Source: Bin87 sp963668585
GTDB lineage: Bacteria > Chloroflexota > Dehalococcoidia > Lucifugimonadales > UBA3495
Assembly: GCA_963668585.1 (NCBI GenBank)
Contig: OY764869.1
Span: forward strand, 930,001 to 994,000
Direction of reading: 5' to 3'
DNA: 64,000 nucleotides
In this document: positions 7,602 through 15,572 of the stretch, piece after piece
Layout of the letters: each line of letters opens with the position of its first letter
Position numbering within the stretch: position 1 is the stretch's first letter
The notes under the pieces: model-generated
The model's database searches: none
Seen by the model: only the letters and a program-made list of their open reading frames with translations
Told to the model about the DNA's origin: nothing
Position numbers and translations under genes: made by a program

Positions 7602-10088
7602 TCACCTGCTGCCCGCGCTGGCCAGCGAAACTGTGTAGTCGCCGGTGTTGCCGCTGCTCTGGTAGGGGGTGCCGACCTCGGCGTAGTAGGCGCCCGGGTC
7701 GTGGTGCAGGACGAATTCCGATACCGGATCGCCCTTGCTTTCAGCGAACAGGTTGCCAAGTTCGTTCCAGATGTACCAGATGCCAACACCGTCGGGCTGG
7801 GCGCTCACGGACACGCGATAGGTCCCGGCATCGGTGATCTCGTAGCGAAAAACGTCCCGGTCGTCCAGCGATTCGATGCCCCGGCGGGGTATCACCGAAA
7901 ATGGTCCGTCGGCCCAGTCCCACGGATTCAGGCCCGGGTCGCCGGGGCTGACGTCGCTGTCGATGGTGGAGGTGATGGACTCGCCGGGCCGCAGGACGAC
8001 GCCGGGTTCCGTTTTGTAGTCGTCGGCGTGGTCGTCAACGCGCACGGAGATGGTGTAGAGGCCGATGGCCCCACGGTCCTGCGGGCCAGCGCCGACCCTG
8101 ACGTAATAGGTTCCGGTGGTGTCGGGAGCGAAGAACGCGCGGGCAAAGTTCAGCGCGAACCCGCCGCGGTCGTGTTCGCCCAGGACCTGTGTGTTGTCCT
8201 GGTCAACCACCTCAAGGATGCTGGGGTCAACGAGGTAGCCGGGGACCTGCCGAGCGTCTCCGCCGAGGAAATGTTCGTCCACGTTGATGTAGGTCAGCGC
8301 CTGTTTCATCTCGATGATGTAGGGATCGTCGGCGGTGGCGGAGAAGCAGAACCAGTCGTGCTCGCCGACTTCGGTGATGGCGCCGGTACGGATGCCGAGC
8401 AACCCCACCGGCAGCGCGGCGGCGGGGACCTGGAGGGACACCTCATTGTCCACGACCGCGATTTCCCGGGGAGATGGTATGCCGGATCCGTCGGCGTCGA
8501 GGGTGGCGGACACGATGATCCACTCGCACGGGTCGGTTGCGGTGTCGTCCACGGCGGTTAGGGTGAAAGTTGCCGACGTGGTGCGTTTCCGGAGGGTGAT
8601 TTGATGGTCGTCAGCCACCGTGTCCTGGTCGGCGGGAGCGACCGTGTAGTCGTCGCCCGGTGTTGCGCCGCCGCCGAAGCTGACCGTGATGGTCTGTTTG
8701 TCAGGATAGGTCGTGCCGTTAATGCTGATCACCTCCAGAGTGGCGTTGGCGGTCCCTGATGCCCCCTCGTGGATCTGATCGTCGGTGGTGGAGAGGACGA
8801 GATGGGGTTTGGGGTCGTTGTCCCTGATGGTCACCGGGAATGGGTTGGGGCATTCGGCGACGCATTCAGCGCCTTGGAGGTCGAGCAGTATTACTTTTGA
8901 AGACAAGCCCGGCGACCGGGCCAGGGTAATGTGAAATTGTTCGTCCCCTTCGTAAACCTTGTCATCCAGGATCGTGAGGGACACCGAGTTGCGTGCCACC
9001 AGCGAGCCGTTGTCCAACTGGAAATCTGATGGCGTGAACAGGAGGACGGCAGACAGGGGCCTGTAGTCGCCGGGATCATTGTCGTTCGCTCCTACAGCCT
9101 GCCCGGTCTGTGACTGTACGCTCACGGCGAACTGGCCGATCTGGGTGACGCTGGAATGTGCCCGGGCCACCAGCGTGATGTCCAGCGTGCCGGCGTCTTC
9201 ATCAACGGTGTAGGCGGAAGGCTCGACCGTAACCGTGATCGCCGGACCTTCCTGGGAGATCACCTCGACGAGAGCCCGTGCGCCGCTGGTGTCGTAGCCT
9301 TCCACGGCGTCCACAATGGCGACCAGATAGCCGCTCTCGGTTACGTCCGACGAAAAATAGGCGGCGGGAATCAAGTGGTCCGTTTCCGCATCTCCGGCGG
9401 CGAAGGTTGCCGTGAAGGTGGTTTCGGAGAGCCAGGGCTGGTCCTGGGAGATGCTGACGGTGACGTCCAGACTGTCCGTGGTGTCGCCTTCGCGGGTCAA
9501 CGTCAGCCTCATGATGTCCAGGCCGGCGACATGTTGCGTGGTTTCGGCCTCGATGGTGATGTCCGGCACGGTGTCGGCGGCGGGCCGGGAGAAGTCGATG
9601 TGATAGGTCCGGGTGGTTATTCCGTCCTCGGCGACCACCCGTAACGAAAACTGGGTGATCGCGCCTTCTGCGGTGTCAACGGAGGTGTCGAGCAGGTTGT
9701 CCGGGGGGTCCAGCACTGTGGTTTCGCCATCGACGGTAATCTGGTCTATCACAGCGTCCGAGTGAGGGGAGTAGGCTCTGACACTGACTCGTTCGCCAGT
9801 GACGGTTGCCACATAGCGGGTGATTTCCGGATCAAAGGCCGGCGTCGGCTCCACGACTTGGCCGTTCGAGATTAGATTCAGGCCACCCAGTCGGGCGTCC
9901 TCTTCCGGCACGACCTGCTGGGGAGCAGGGTCGGTGCGTCCGTCGAGTTCGGCATCAGGGTTGACCGGTTGTGCCTGGGCCGGTGCGCCGGACGATAACA
10001 GCATGGCCGGGACGACCAATGCCGCAACCAGCGGCATGAACTTGACCGGCGGATATACCGCGCGGTGCAATGACTTATTTAGTCTCAT
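7602..10088 (-). CDS. Large secreted Calx-beta/PPC domain protein
   Basis: 828 residues with a clear N-terminal export signal (LVAALVVPAMLLSSGAPAQA). A cadherin-like/Cadg-type segment (VTGERVSVRAYSPHSDA) is followed by two or three Calx-beta modules, recognised by strands such as YTVDEDAGTLDITLVAR and HIALARSPG-like ends followed by VTIRDNDPKP and HEGASGTANATLEV. Two PPC-like repeats follow (HDWFCFSATADDPYIIEM; DVFRYEITDAGTYRVSV), ending GDYTVSLASA. It is a probable extracellular or cell-surface protein; the acidic loops suggest calcium binding. GGGAG lies upstream of the ATG. Confidence 0.8.
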   Translation of the reverse strand: MRLNKSLHRAVYPPVKFMPLVAALVVPAMLLSSGAPAQAQPVNPDAELDGRTDPAPQQVVPEEDARLGGLNLISNGQVVEPTPAFDPEITRYVATVTGERVSVRAYSPHSDAVIDQITVDGETTVLDPPDNLLDTSVDTAEGAITQFSLRVVAEDGITTRTYHIDFSRPAADTVPDITIEAETTQHVAGLDIMRLTLTREGDTTDSLDVTVSISQDQPWLSETTFTATFAAGDAETDHLIPAAYFSSDVTESGYLVAIVDAVEGYDTSGARALVEVISQEGPAITVTVEPSAYTVDEDAGTLDITLVARAHSSVTQIGQFAVSVQSQTGQAVGANDNDPGDYRPLSAVLLFTPSDFQLDNGSLVARNSVSLTILDDKVYEGDEQFHITLARSPGLSSKVILLDLQGAECVAECPNPFPVTIRDNDPKPHLVLSTTDDQIHEGASGTANATLEVISINGTTYPDKQTITVSFGGGATPGDDYTVAPADQDTVADDHQITLRKRTTSATFTLTAVDDTATDPCEWIIVSATLDADGSGIPSPREIAVVDNEVSLQVPAAALPVGLLGIRTGAITEVGEHDWFCFSATADDPYIIEMKQALTYINVDEHFLGGDARQVPGYLVDPSILEVVDQDNTQVLGEHDRGGFALNFARAFFAPDTTGTYYVRVGAGPQDRGAIGLYTISVRVDDHADDYKTEPGVVLRPGESITSTIDSDVSPGDPGLNPWDWADGPFSVIPRRGIESLDDRDVFRYEITDAGTYRVSVSAQPDGVGIWYIWNELGNLFAESKGDPVSEFVLHHDPGAYYAEVGTPYQSSGNTGDYTVSLASAGSR

Positions 10089-10755
10089 TTTGCGACTCCC
10101 TTGGCGGATGTTCGTGTTTCCATACAGATCGGGCTGCAGTTATTTGGGATCGCTTTTGTTATGGGCAAGGAAAGAAGACGATTGTGCAGTTGTGTTGTGG
10201 ACTTATGCGCCCTCCTTCCGGGCGTGAGGTGTCTTTTTTGATACGCAAGGGTTGACACCGCGGATTCGGAGAGAGCGTCGGACCCGCGGAGTCCAGGGCC
10301 ATTCGGTTATTTGCATGCTGTCCACCCAGTCCATTCATGGTGAGCAGCCGCACGTCTGCTTGTGGCGGATCGAACCACGCGCGGACAGTGTCTTCAGAAC
10401 CTCGCCGCGCTCCACACAATTTCTTCGTCTGGCGACAATTGATAGACCCTGCGACACTTCCCCCTTGCCCCTGCCCTCTACCTCGCGTTTCGGACTTGAT
10501 CCGGAAACCCGGAACGTCCTGCTGCCGCCAGCGTTCCGGAACGCCGCCGGCTTCTGGATTCCGGCCTGCGCCGGAGTGCGCTTCTTGGGAATAACCGTTT
10601 GGCCGGTTCAGACCCATAATTGAATGTCCCTGTGCAGAGTCCCCTCGGTTTGCCGCTCTGTGTTGGGTGCGCTATACTCGCTGCGCTTTCACAACACTTG
10701 ATTCTGCGCCCGGATGACCCGTTCTGAGGCAGACTGCGGCAGGAGGCTTTCCCCT
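10089..10755. other. Intergenic region without a convincing gene
   Basis: It separates the divergent secreted-protein and acyl-CoA dehydrogenase genes and should carry both promoters. Open frames exist on both strands but none has family-like sequence or a ribosome site. It contains several direct and inverted CCGGAA-type repeats, including the TCCGGC-CTGC-GCCGGA hairpin. Confidence 0.6.
10560..10575. repeat. REP-like short palindrome
   Basis: TCCGGC-CTGC-GCCGGA, a perfect 6-bp stem with four-base loop, embedded in the phrase ctggattccggcctgcgcc, which resembles dispersed extragenic palindromes of many GC-rich genomes. Confidence 0.5.
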
Positions 10756-11895
10756 ATGGACATGGGACTCAGCGAGATTCAGCAGATGCTGAAGAACTCG
10801 GCCCGAGAATTTTTGGCCCAGGAATGCCCGCTCACGCTGGTGCGTGAGTTGGAGAACGATTCACAGGGCTACAGTGAAGACCTGTGGCGTCAGGTGGCGA
10901 ACCTGGGCTGGACGGGCATCCCCTTCCCCGAGCAGTATGGCGGCACCGGAGGTTCGTTCCTGGACCTGGCGGTGCTGGTTGAAGAGATGGGCCGCGCGCT
11001 GCTGCCGGCGCCCTTCTTCGCGACCGTGGTGCTGGGCGGCCTGACCGTGCTGGACGCCGGCAGCGACGAGCAGAAGCGCGACATCCTCACCGGCATTTGC
11101 GCCGGCACGGTGCGCCTCACCCTGGCCCTCACCGAGCCTTCGGCCACCACCGAGGCATGGGGCGTTGAGACCCAGGCCAGCGCGTCGGGCGACGGCTACA
11201 GCATCAGCGGCGTCAAGCTGTTCGTTCAGGATGCCCACGCCGCCGACACCATCATCGTCGCCGCGCGCACGATGCCGGCCGGCGACGACCCCGAGCAGGG
11301 CATCACGCTGTTCCTGGTGCCGTCCAACGCGTCGGGCGTCGCCATCGAGCAGGTCAGCACCATCGGCAACGAGCGGCTCTGCGAAGTGCGGCTGGACAAC
11401 GTGAGCGTCGGCGCCGGCGCCGTGCTCGGCCCGGTTGGCGAAGGCTGGCCGGTGATCGAGCGGACGTTGGCCCGCGCCACGGCGGCCCACTGCATCCAGA
11501 TGGTGGGCGGCGCCGACGCGGTGGTGGACATGACCGTGGAGTACGTGAAGCAGCGGACGCAGTTTGGCCGTCCGGTGGGCAGTTTCCAGGCCGTGCAGCA
11601 CCACTGCGCCAACATGGCCACCGATGTTGAGGGTGCGCGTCACGTGGCGTACCAGGCGGCGTGGGCCATCGCGGAAGGGCAGCCGGCGCGCCGGGAGGTT
11701 GCGGTGGCCAAGGCATGGTGCAGCGGCGCGTACCAGCGGGTCTGTTCCCTGGGTCACCAGTGCCACGGGGCCATCGGCTTCACCATGGAGCACAACCTGC
11801 AACTATACACCCGCCGCGCCAAGGTGCAGGAACTTTCCTACGGCAGCGTCCACGACCACAAGGAGATCGCGCTGCAGGAGATTGAGGCGGCTTAG
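10756..11895 (+). CDS. Acyl-CoA dehydrogenase family protein
   Basis: 379 residues from ATG 10756, with AGGAGG ten bases upstream; the frame also has an ATG at 10714. The order is the usual ACAD one: an alpha-helical N-domain (MDMGLSEIQQMLKNSAREFL; GWTGIPFPEQYGGTGGSFLD), a middle beta domain (LTLALTEPSATTEAWG; VDTIIVAAR-like strand), and a C-terminal helical domain ending CHGAIGFTMEHNLQLYTRR. It oxidises acyl-CoA thioesters with FAD. The chain length of the substrate is not predictable. It stands alone, without an electron-transfer flavoprotein gene nearby. Confidence 0.9.
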   Translation: MDMGLSEIQQMLKNSAREFLAQECPLTLVRELENDSQGYSEDLWRQVANLGWTGIPFPEQYGGTGGSFLDLAVLVEEMGRALLPAPFFATVVLGGLTVLDAGSDEQKRDILTGICAGTVRLTLALTEPSATTEAWGVETQASASGDGYSISGVKLFVQDAHAADTIIVAARTMPAGDDPEQGITLFLVPSNASGVAIEQVSTIGNERLCEVRLDNVSVGAGAVLGPVGEGWPVIERTLARATAAHCIQMVGGADAVVDMTVEYVKQRTQFGRPVGSFQAVQHHCANMATDVEGARHVAYQAAWAIAEGQPARREVAVAKAWCSGAYQRVCSLGHQCHGAIGFTMEHNLQLYTRRAKVQELSYGSVHDHKEIALQEIEAA

Positions 11896-11962
11896 CCTCT
11901 ACTAAGATTGTGATTGTGCGACATCGGTGCTGAGGTCGATGCACAAAGGTGGGGTGCATGCA

Positions 11963-12850
11963 ATGAAAATACCGGTTTGGAATGGCATCAGGAAAACTAT
12001 CGATGCGAAAAACCGCGTCAAAGAAGCCGAAGCCGACTACCGGTACAGGCATGCACACTACGTGGCATTTGCGGACTTGGTACAGGTGGACGTGTATGAA
12101 CTAGGACAAGCGCGTGTCTCGGCCCTCCCAGCCTTGGAACAAGCATCTCAAATCATTGGCAAAGCCAGAATGGGCGACCACGACAACACCCCATATCAAA
12201 TATCGACCAATGAACTGACCAAGATAGAACAGCAAAACGCAAAATTGACTGCATTGGCTGGCGGAAGTTTGGCCTCCGGATTGACTGTGGGAGCGGTGTC
12301 GGCCATTGGCGCTTATGGCATCGCGGGGGCGGTAGGAGTGGCATCGACCGGTACGGCCATAGCTTCTCTATCAGGTGCTGCGGCCACCAACGCCACCCTT
12401 GCCGCACTCGGTGGAGGAGCGTTGGCTGCAGGTGGAATGGGAATGGCTGGCGGAGCTGCGTTGCTTTCCGGTATTTTCACACTCCCGGCGTTGGCAGGAA
12501 TAGTTGTCGGAGCTGAGGTCATCGGTTCCAGGGCGGAAAAGAAAGCTGACAACGATATAGCGAATATCTCGATTGCGAATGCCGAAGTTGATCTCGAAAT
12601 GGCTAAACTGAAGGCCATGCAGTTGCGTGTCCGAGAGCTGAGAGCGACTACCATAAAACTTACGGAATCGCTTTATGAAGCAATGCGTCCCAGGAAGATC
12701 AACTGGTTCATGCGAATCATTTCCGCGTTGAAACGGCTATTCACTCGCAAGCAGGCGCCGGACGAACGGATATATCAGATATACCTTATTGCAAAATCCC
12801 TTAGCTCGGTAATCGACGAACCGGTCGAACCACAGCAGGAGCGTGCATAA
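11963..12850 (+). CDS. Gly/Ala-rich membrane-active protein of unknown function, first gene of a pair
   Basis: 295 residues from ATG 11963; upstream in-frame starts at 11927 and 11939 are possible. An N-terminal charged helix region is followed at about residues 90-195 by a long Gly/Ala-rich hydrophobic stretch with glycine-zipper spacing (GGSLASGLTVGAVSAIGAYG; GGGALAAGGMGMAGGAALL). A charged coiled region (VDLEMAKLKAMQLRVRELRA) and a basic amphipathic tail follow. The base composition is visibly lower in GC than the neighbours. It shares a one-base stop/start overlap (TAATG) with the next gene. I do not recognise the family. Confidence 0.65.
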   Translation: MKIPVWNGIRKTIDAKNRVKEAEADYRYRHAHYVAFADLVQVDVYELGQARVSALPALEQASQIIGKARMGDHDNTPYQISTNELTKIEQQNAKLTALAGGSLASGLTVGAVSAIGAYGIAGAVGVASTGTAIASLSGAAATNATLAALGGGALAAGGMGMAGGAALLSGIFTLPALAGIVVGAEVIGSRAEKKADNDIANISIANAEVDLEMAKLKAMQLRVRELRATTIKLTESLYEAMRPRKINWFMRIISALKRLFTRKQAPDERIYQIYLIAKSLSSVIDEPVEPQQERA

Positions 12851-13227
12851 TGGTGAGTCAAATCGTCGCAAACCTCGGTGCCGCGGCTGCGCCTACGTTG
12901 ATCCAAAGCATCGCAAACTACATGGCTACAGTAGAGTCCGAAGAAACCAAGCGACAAGAGATTTGGGCACACCACGATGCCATTGTTCATGCGCTGAACC
13001 AAGAGCGGGACGTTATCCTCGCGTACTTCAATCACGCCTTCGCGGAGCGCCGTTTGGTGATCGAACAGTGTTTTGATGTTGTGGACAAATCTATGCACGC
13101 AAACGACCACGAAGGGTTGAGTTTGGCTTTGAGCACGATATTGGGGGTCATCCACGATAATCCCCTGAAAGATTTCGAGACATTCAAACGCCGAATGTCT
13201 GAACCGGGATTCGAGATCGTCCTGTAA
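12850..13227 (+). CDS. Small helical protein of unknown function, second gene of the pair
   Basis: 125 residues, predicted almost entirely alpha-helical (ATVESEETKRQEIWAHHDAI; LNQERDVILAYFNHAFAERR). Its ATG overlaps the stop of the upstream Gly/Ala-rich gene by one base, so the two are one operon and probably one complex. No known motif is recognised. It could be a regulator or immunity partner of the membrane-active first protein; that is speculation. Confidence 0.6.
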   Translation: MVSQIVANLGAAAAPTLIQSIANYMATVESEETKRQEIWAHHDAIVHALNQERDVILAYFNHAFAERRLVIEQCFDVVDKSMHANDHEGLSLALSTILGVIHDNPLKDFETFKRRMSEPGFEIVL

Positions 13228-13264
13228 CCGGATGCCCGTTACTGTTAAGCAAGGAGTTTGACCG

Positions 13265-13621
13265 ATGACCATGACCCCCGCCCGCAGTTCGCCCTTCGCC
13301 GCCATGGCCCGGGACCCGCTGCATCCCGACGTTATCTACCGGGACGAGCGCTGTTTTGTCGTCCGCGACATCGACCCGAAGGCGCCGGTGCACCTGCTGA
13401 TCATCCCCAATATGCCCATCAACGGGCTGGACTACATCAGCCCCGCGATGGAAGGCATCATGGGGCACCTGTTCGTCGTCGCCGCCGAAATGGCGCGGCG
13501 CGAGGGCGTTACCATCAGCGGCTACCGGCTGGTGGTCAACAACGGCGAGGATGCCGGCCAGACCATCGCGTGGCCCCACATGCACCTGCTGGGAGGTCGC
13601 TCGCTGGGAGATATGGGTTAG
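13265..13621 (+). CDS. HIT-family (HINT-like) nucleotide hydrolase, variant triad
   Basis: 118 residues with AAGGAG nine bases before the ATG. It has the HINT fold signatures: VIYRDERCFVVRDIDPKAPVH, LLIIPNMPINGLDY, and YRLVVNNGEDAGQTIAWPHM then HLLGGR. Canonical HINT has H-x-H-x-H before LGGR; here the first position is tryptophan (W-P-H-M-H), while the middle nucleophilic histidine and the last one are kept. HINT proteins hydrolyse AMP-lysine/phosphoramidate-type substrates. The gene lies just before the YqeK-like nucleotide hydrolase gene. Confidence 0.88.
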   Translation: MTMTPARSSPFAAMARDPLHPDVIYRDERCFVVRDIDPKAPVHLLIIPNMPINGLDYISPAMEGIMGHLFVVAAEMARREGVTISGYRLVVNNGEDAGQTIAWPHMHLLGGRSLGDMG

Positions 13622-13673
13622 CACAATACCCTTTCCCCTGGCGGGCGAGGGTATGGGTGAGGGGGACGATTCC

Positions 13674-14288
13674 ATGACAACCATTGAAATACCCGGCCGC
13701 GTGTATGATCGGATCCACCGGCGGATGCGTCGTCTGCCCATTGGGTTGTGTGAACACTGCCAGCGGGTCGAGCAGATTGCGCGGGGGCTGTGCGAACGGC
13801 ACGGTCAGGATGCCGACGCCGTCGGTCTCACCGCCCTGGCCCACGACGCCACCAAGCACTTCTCCGGCGTGGAGAACCTGCTGCGCATGGAGGAGTATGA
13901 CCTGCCTCCCGTTACCGACTTCGAGCGGCGCCACCCGCGCATCCTGCACGGGCCGGTTGGGGCCGAGTTGCTCAAGCGGGAGGACGGGCTGAACCATCCC
14001 CAGCTATACGAGGCGGTGTACTGGCATACCACCGGCAACCCCTCCGGCGGCGACACCATCGGGCATATCGTGTTCCTGGCGGACAAGCTTGACCCAGTGA
14101 AGCGCAAGAAGCACCCGTGGCAGCCGGAACTGCAGGAACTGGCCGAGAATGACCTGCCGGCGGCGATGATCATGTTCCTCACCAAAAACCTCGCCCGCTT
14201 CCTGGACAAGGGCGTGCAGGTGCATCCGGCGTCCATTGAGGCGCGGAACGCGCTGCTGCTGGCGGCTGAGGGAACCTCCGGGATATAA
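13674..14288 (+). CDS. HD-domain hydrolase, YqeK-like (symmetrical Ap4A hydrolase type)
   Basis: 204 residues from ATG 13674, with GAGGGGG upstream. It has the HD residues in the YqeK arrangement: CEHCQRVEQIA (first His), LAHDATKHFSG (HD plus second His), HPRILHGPVGAEL, YWHTTGNPSG, and VFLADKLDPVKRKK. YqeK enzymes cleave diadenosine tetraphosphate, a stress nucleotide. yqeK usually lies in a nadD-yqeK-rsfS cluster, which is absent here. The preceding 50 bases contain a CCCTTTCCCC...GAGGGTATGGGTGAGGGGGA repeat-like sequence. Confidence 0.8.
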   Translation: MTTIEIPGRVYDRIHRRMRRLPIGLCEHCQRVEQIARGLCERHGQDADAVGLTALAHDATKHFSGVENLLRMEEYDLPPVTDFERRHPRILHGPVGAELLKREDGLNHPQLYEAVYWHTTGNPSGGDTIGHIVFLADKLDPVKRKKHPWQPELQELAENDLPAAMIMFLTKNLARFLDKGVQVHPASIEARNALLLAAEGTSGI

Positions 14289-14311
14289 TCATTTACTGTA
14301 GAGGTGCCATC

Positions 14312-14602
14312 ATGGAATGCGAAGTTGTGGTCTGGCGTGGCGTCTTGTCAGACGGTACCACCTGCTATGCCGCAGTCTTCCCTGCTCTGAACCATGCCAA
14401 CGGTCAGGGGGATACGGAAGAAGAAGCACTGGTTGAAGTTGCGGATGGCATCGCCTGCTTCCTGGAACACATACCGGAAAGGCTCAAGACCGGCCAGGCG
14501 GCGCAGGATGAAATGGCGGAACTGGTGGCCGAACTGACCACCGAAGGCGTGGAGCATTGGTTCCGTAAGGTTAGGCCTCGTCGCACGACTGTCGTTGCAT
14601 AG
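14312..14602 (+). CDS. HicB-like antitoxin (copy 1 of tandem pair)
   Basis: 96 residues. It has the HicB fold: VVVWRGVLSDGTTCYAAVFP, then NHANGQGDTEEEALVEVADG, and a C-terminal helical tail. GAGGTG lies in front of the ATG. The HicA-like gene follows two bases after the stop. A paralogous pair lies directly downstream. The order antitoxin-toxin is the reverse of the hicAB pair at 4.5-5.1 kb. Confidence 0.75.
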   Translation: MECEVVVWRGVLSDGTTCYAAVFPALNHANGQGDTEEEALVEVADGIACFLEHIPERLKTGQAAQDEMAELVAELTTEGVEHWFRKVRPRRTTVVA

Positions 14603-14604
14603 CC

Positions 14605-14892
14605 TTGCCCAGAATTGCCAACGTCAAAGCCCGCGAGCTGATCCGCCTGCTACGTCGCATGAGGTTCATCCAGAGCAATCGCGATCATGTTTACTTTCAC
14701 CACGAATGGCTGAACTTATCGACAATGGTCTCGCATGGAGACAACGAGGTTGACGCGGATTTGATGGGCGACATTGCCATCAAACAGCTCAAATTCAACA
14801 ACGCCGACGAATTTCGCGCTGCGCTGCGTGGGGATATTCCGCGCCGTTACCTGGACCCCGACGCTCCCTGGGATGGGCAACCGCTGGATTAG
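14605..14892 (+). CDS. HicA-like toxin (copy 1)
   Basis: 95 residues from a TTG that follows the antitoxin stop by two bases. The N-terminus, IANVKARELIRLLRRMRF, is the typical HicA/YcfA first helix. The conserved histidine is in NRDHVYFHHEW, followed by MVSHGDNEVDADLMGDIAI. The C-terminal 20 residues are nearly identical to copy 2. HicA-type toxins are mRNA interferases. Confidence 0.72.
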   Translation: MPRIANVKARELIRLLRRMRFIQSNRDHVYFHHEWLNLSTMVSHGDNEVDADLMGDIAIKQLKFNNADEFRAALRGDIPRRYLDPDAPWDGQPLD

Positions 14893-14945
14893 AGGGCTAC
14901 GGCCGCGGCGGTATAATCGTTGTAATGCGGTTGGGAAGGTTGATT

Positions 14946-15236
14946 ATGGAATACGATGTTGTGGTGTGGCTTGATGACCTGTCCGACGGTTCGCACTGCT
15001 ACGCTGCGGTCTGCCCTGCTATTGCGCATGCCCATGGGCAGGGCGATACTGAGGCGGAAGCACTGGTCGAGGCAGCGGATACGATGGCCGTTTTTATGGA
15101 AAAAATGCCCGGTAGGGTAAAAACCGGCCAGGCGGCGCAGGACGAACTGTCCGAGTTGATATCTGAACTCACCTCGGAAGGCGTGACCCCCTGGGTACGC
15201 CGGGTGCTGCCGGCGCGGAATTGGGCGCTTGCATAG
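14946..15236 (+). CDS. HicB-like antitoxin (copy 2)
   Basis: 96 residues from ATG 14946; an upstream in-frame start at 14925 is less like copy 1. It is a clear paralogue of the 14312 gene (VVVWLDDLSDGSHCYAAVCP; AHGQGDTEAEALVEAAD; KTGQAAQDELSELISELTSE). It probably forms a separate complex with its own HicA, or cross-reacts with copy 1. Confidence 0.75.
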   Translation: MEYDVVVWLDDLSDGSHCYAAVCPAIAHAHGQGDTEAEALVEAADTMAVFMEKMPGRVKTGQAAQDELSELISELTSEGVTPWVRRVLPARNWALA

Positions 15237-15239
15237 CCA

Positions 15240-15542
15240 GTGGTCAGAATAGCCAATGTCAAAACCCGGGAATTGATTCGTCTGCTCCGCAGGATGGGGT
15301 TTACCCAAGATAACTGTGATCATGCTTACTTTTACCACGAGTGGCTGATGTCATCAGGTTCCCGACTTTGGACAATGGTTTCGCACGGAGACAAAGACAT
15401 TGGCGCTACACTGATGGGCGATATAGCCATCAAGCAACTGAAGATGAACAGCGCCGATGAGTTCCGCGCAGCGTTGCGCGGGGATATTCCGCGCCGTTAC
15501 CTGGACCCCGACGCTCCCTGGGATGGGCAACCACTGGATTAG
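15240..15542 (+). CDS. HicA-like toxin (copy 2)
   Basis: 100 residues from a GTG three bases after the antitoxin stop. It is a paralogue of the 14605 gene (VRIANVKTRELIRLLRRMGF; DHAYFYHEW; MVSHGDKDIGATLMGDIAI). The last 60 bases are identical to copy 1 except one, which points to recent duplication or gene conversion. Directly after the stop, a short tandem repeat of the gene end (GCAACCACTGGATTAGA) occurs again. Confidence 0.72.
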   Translation: MVRIANVKTRELIRLLRRMGFTQDNCDHAYFYHEWLMSSGSRLWTMVSHGDKDIGATLMGDIAIKQLKMNSADEFRAALRGDIPRRYLDPDAPWDGQPLD

Positions 15543-15572
15543 AGGGCAACCACTGGATTAGAAGGCTACGAT

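Noticed and set aside
10159..10617. Open frames in the 10.1-10.7 kb intergenic region
   Set aside because: The translations consist of CCGGAA-type repeats with no family signal and no ribosome sites.
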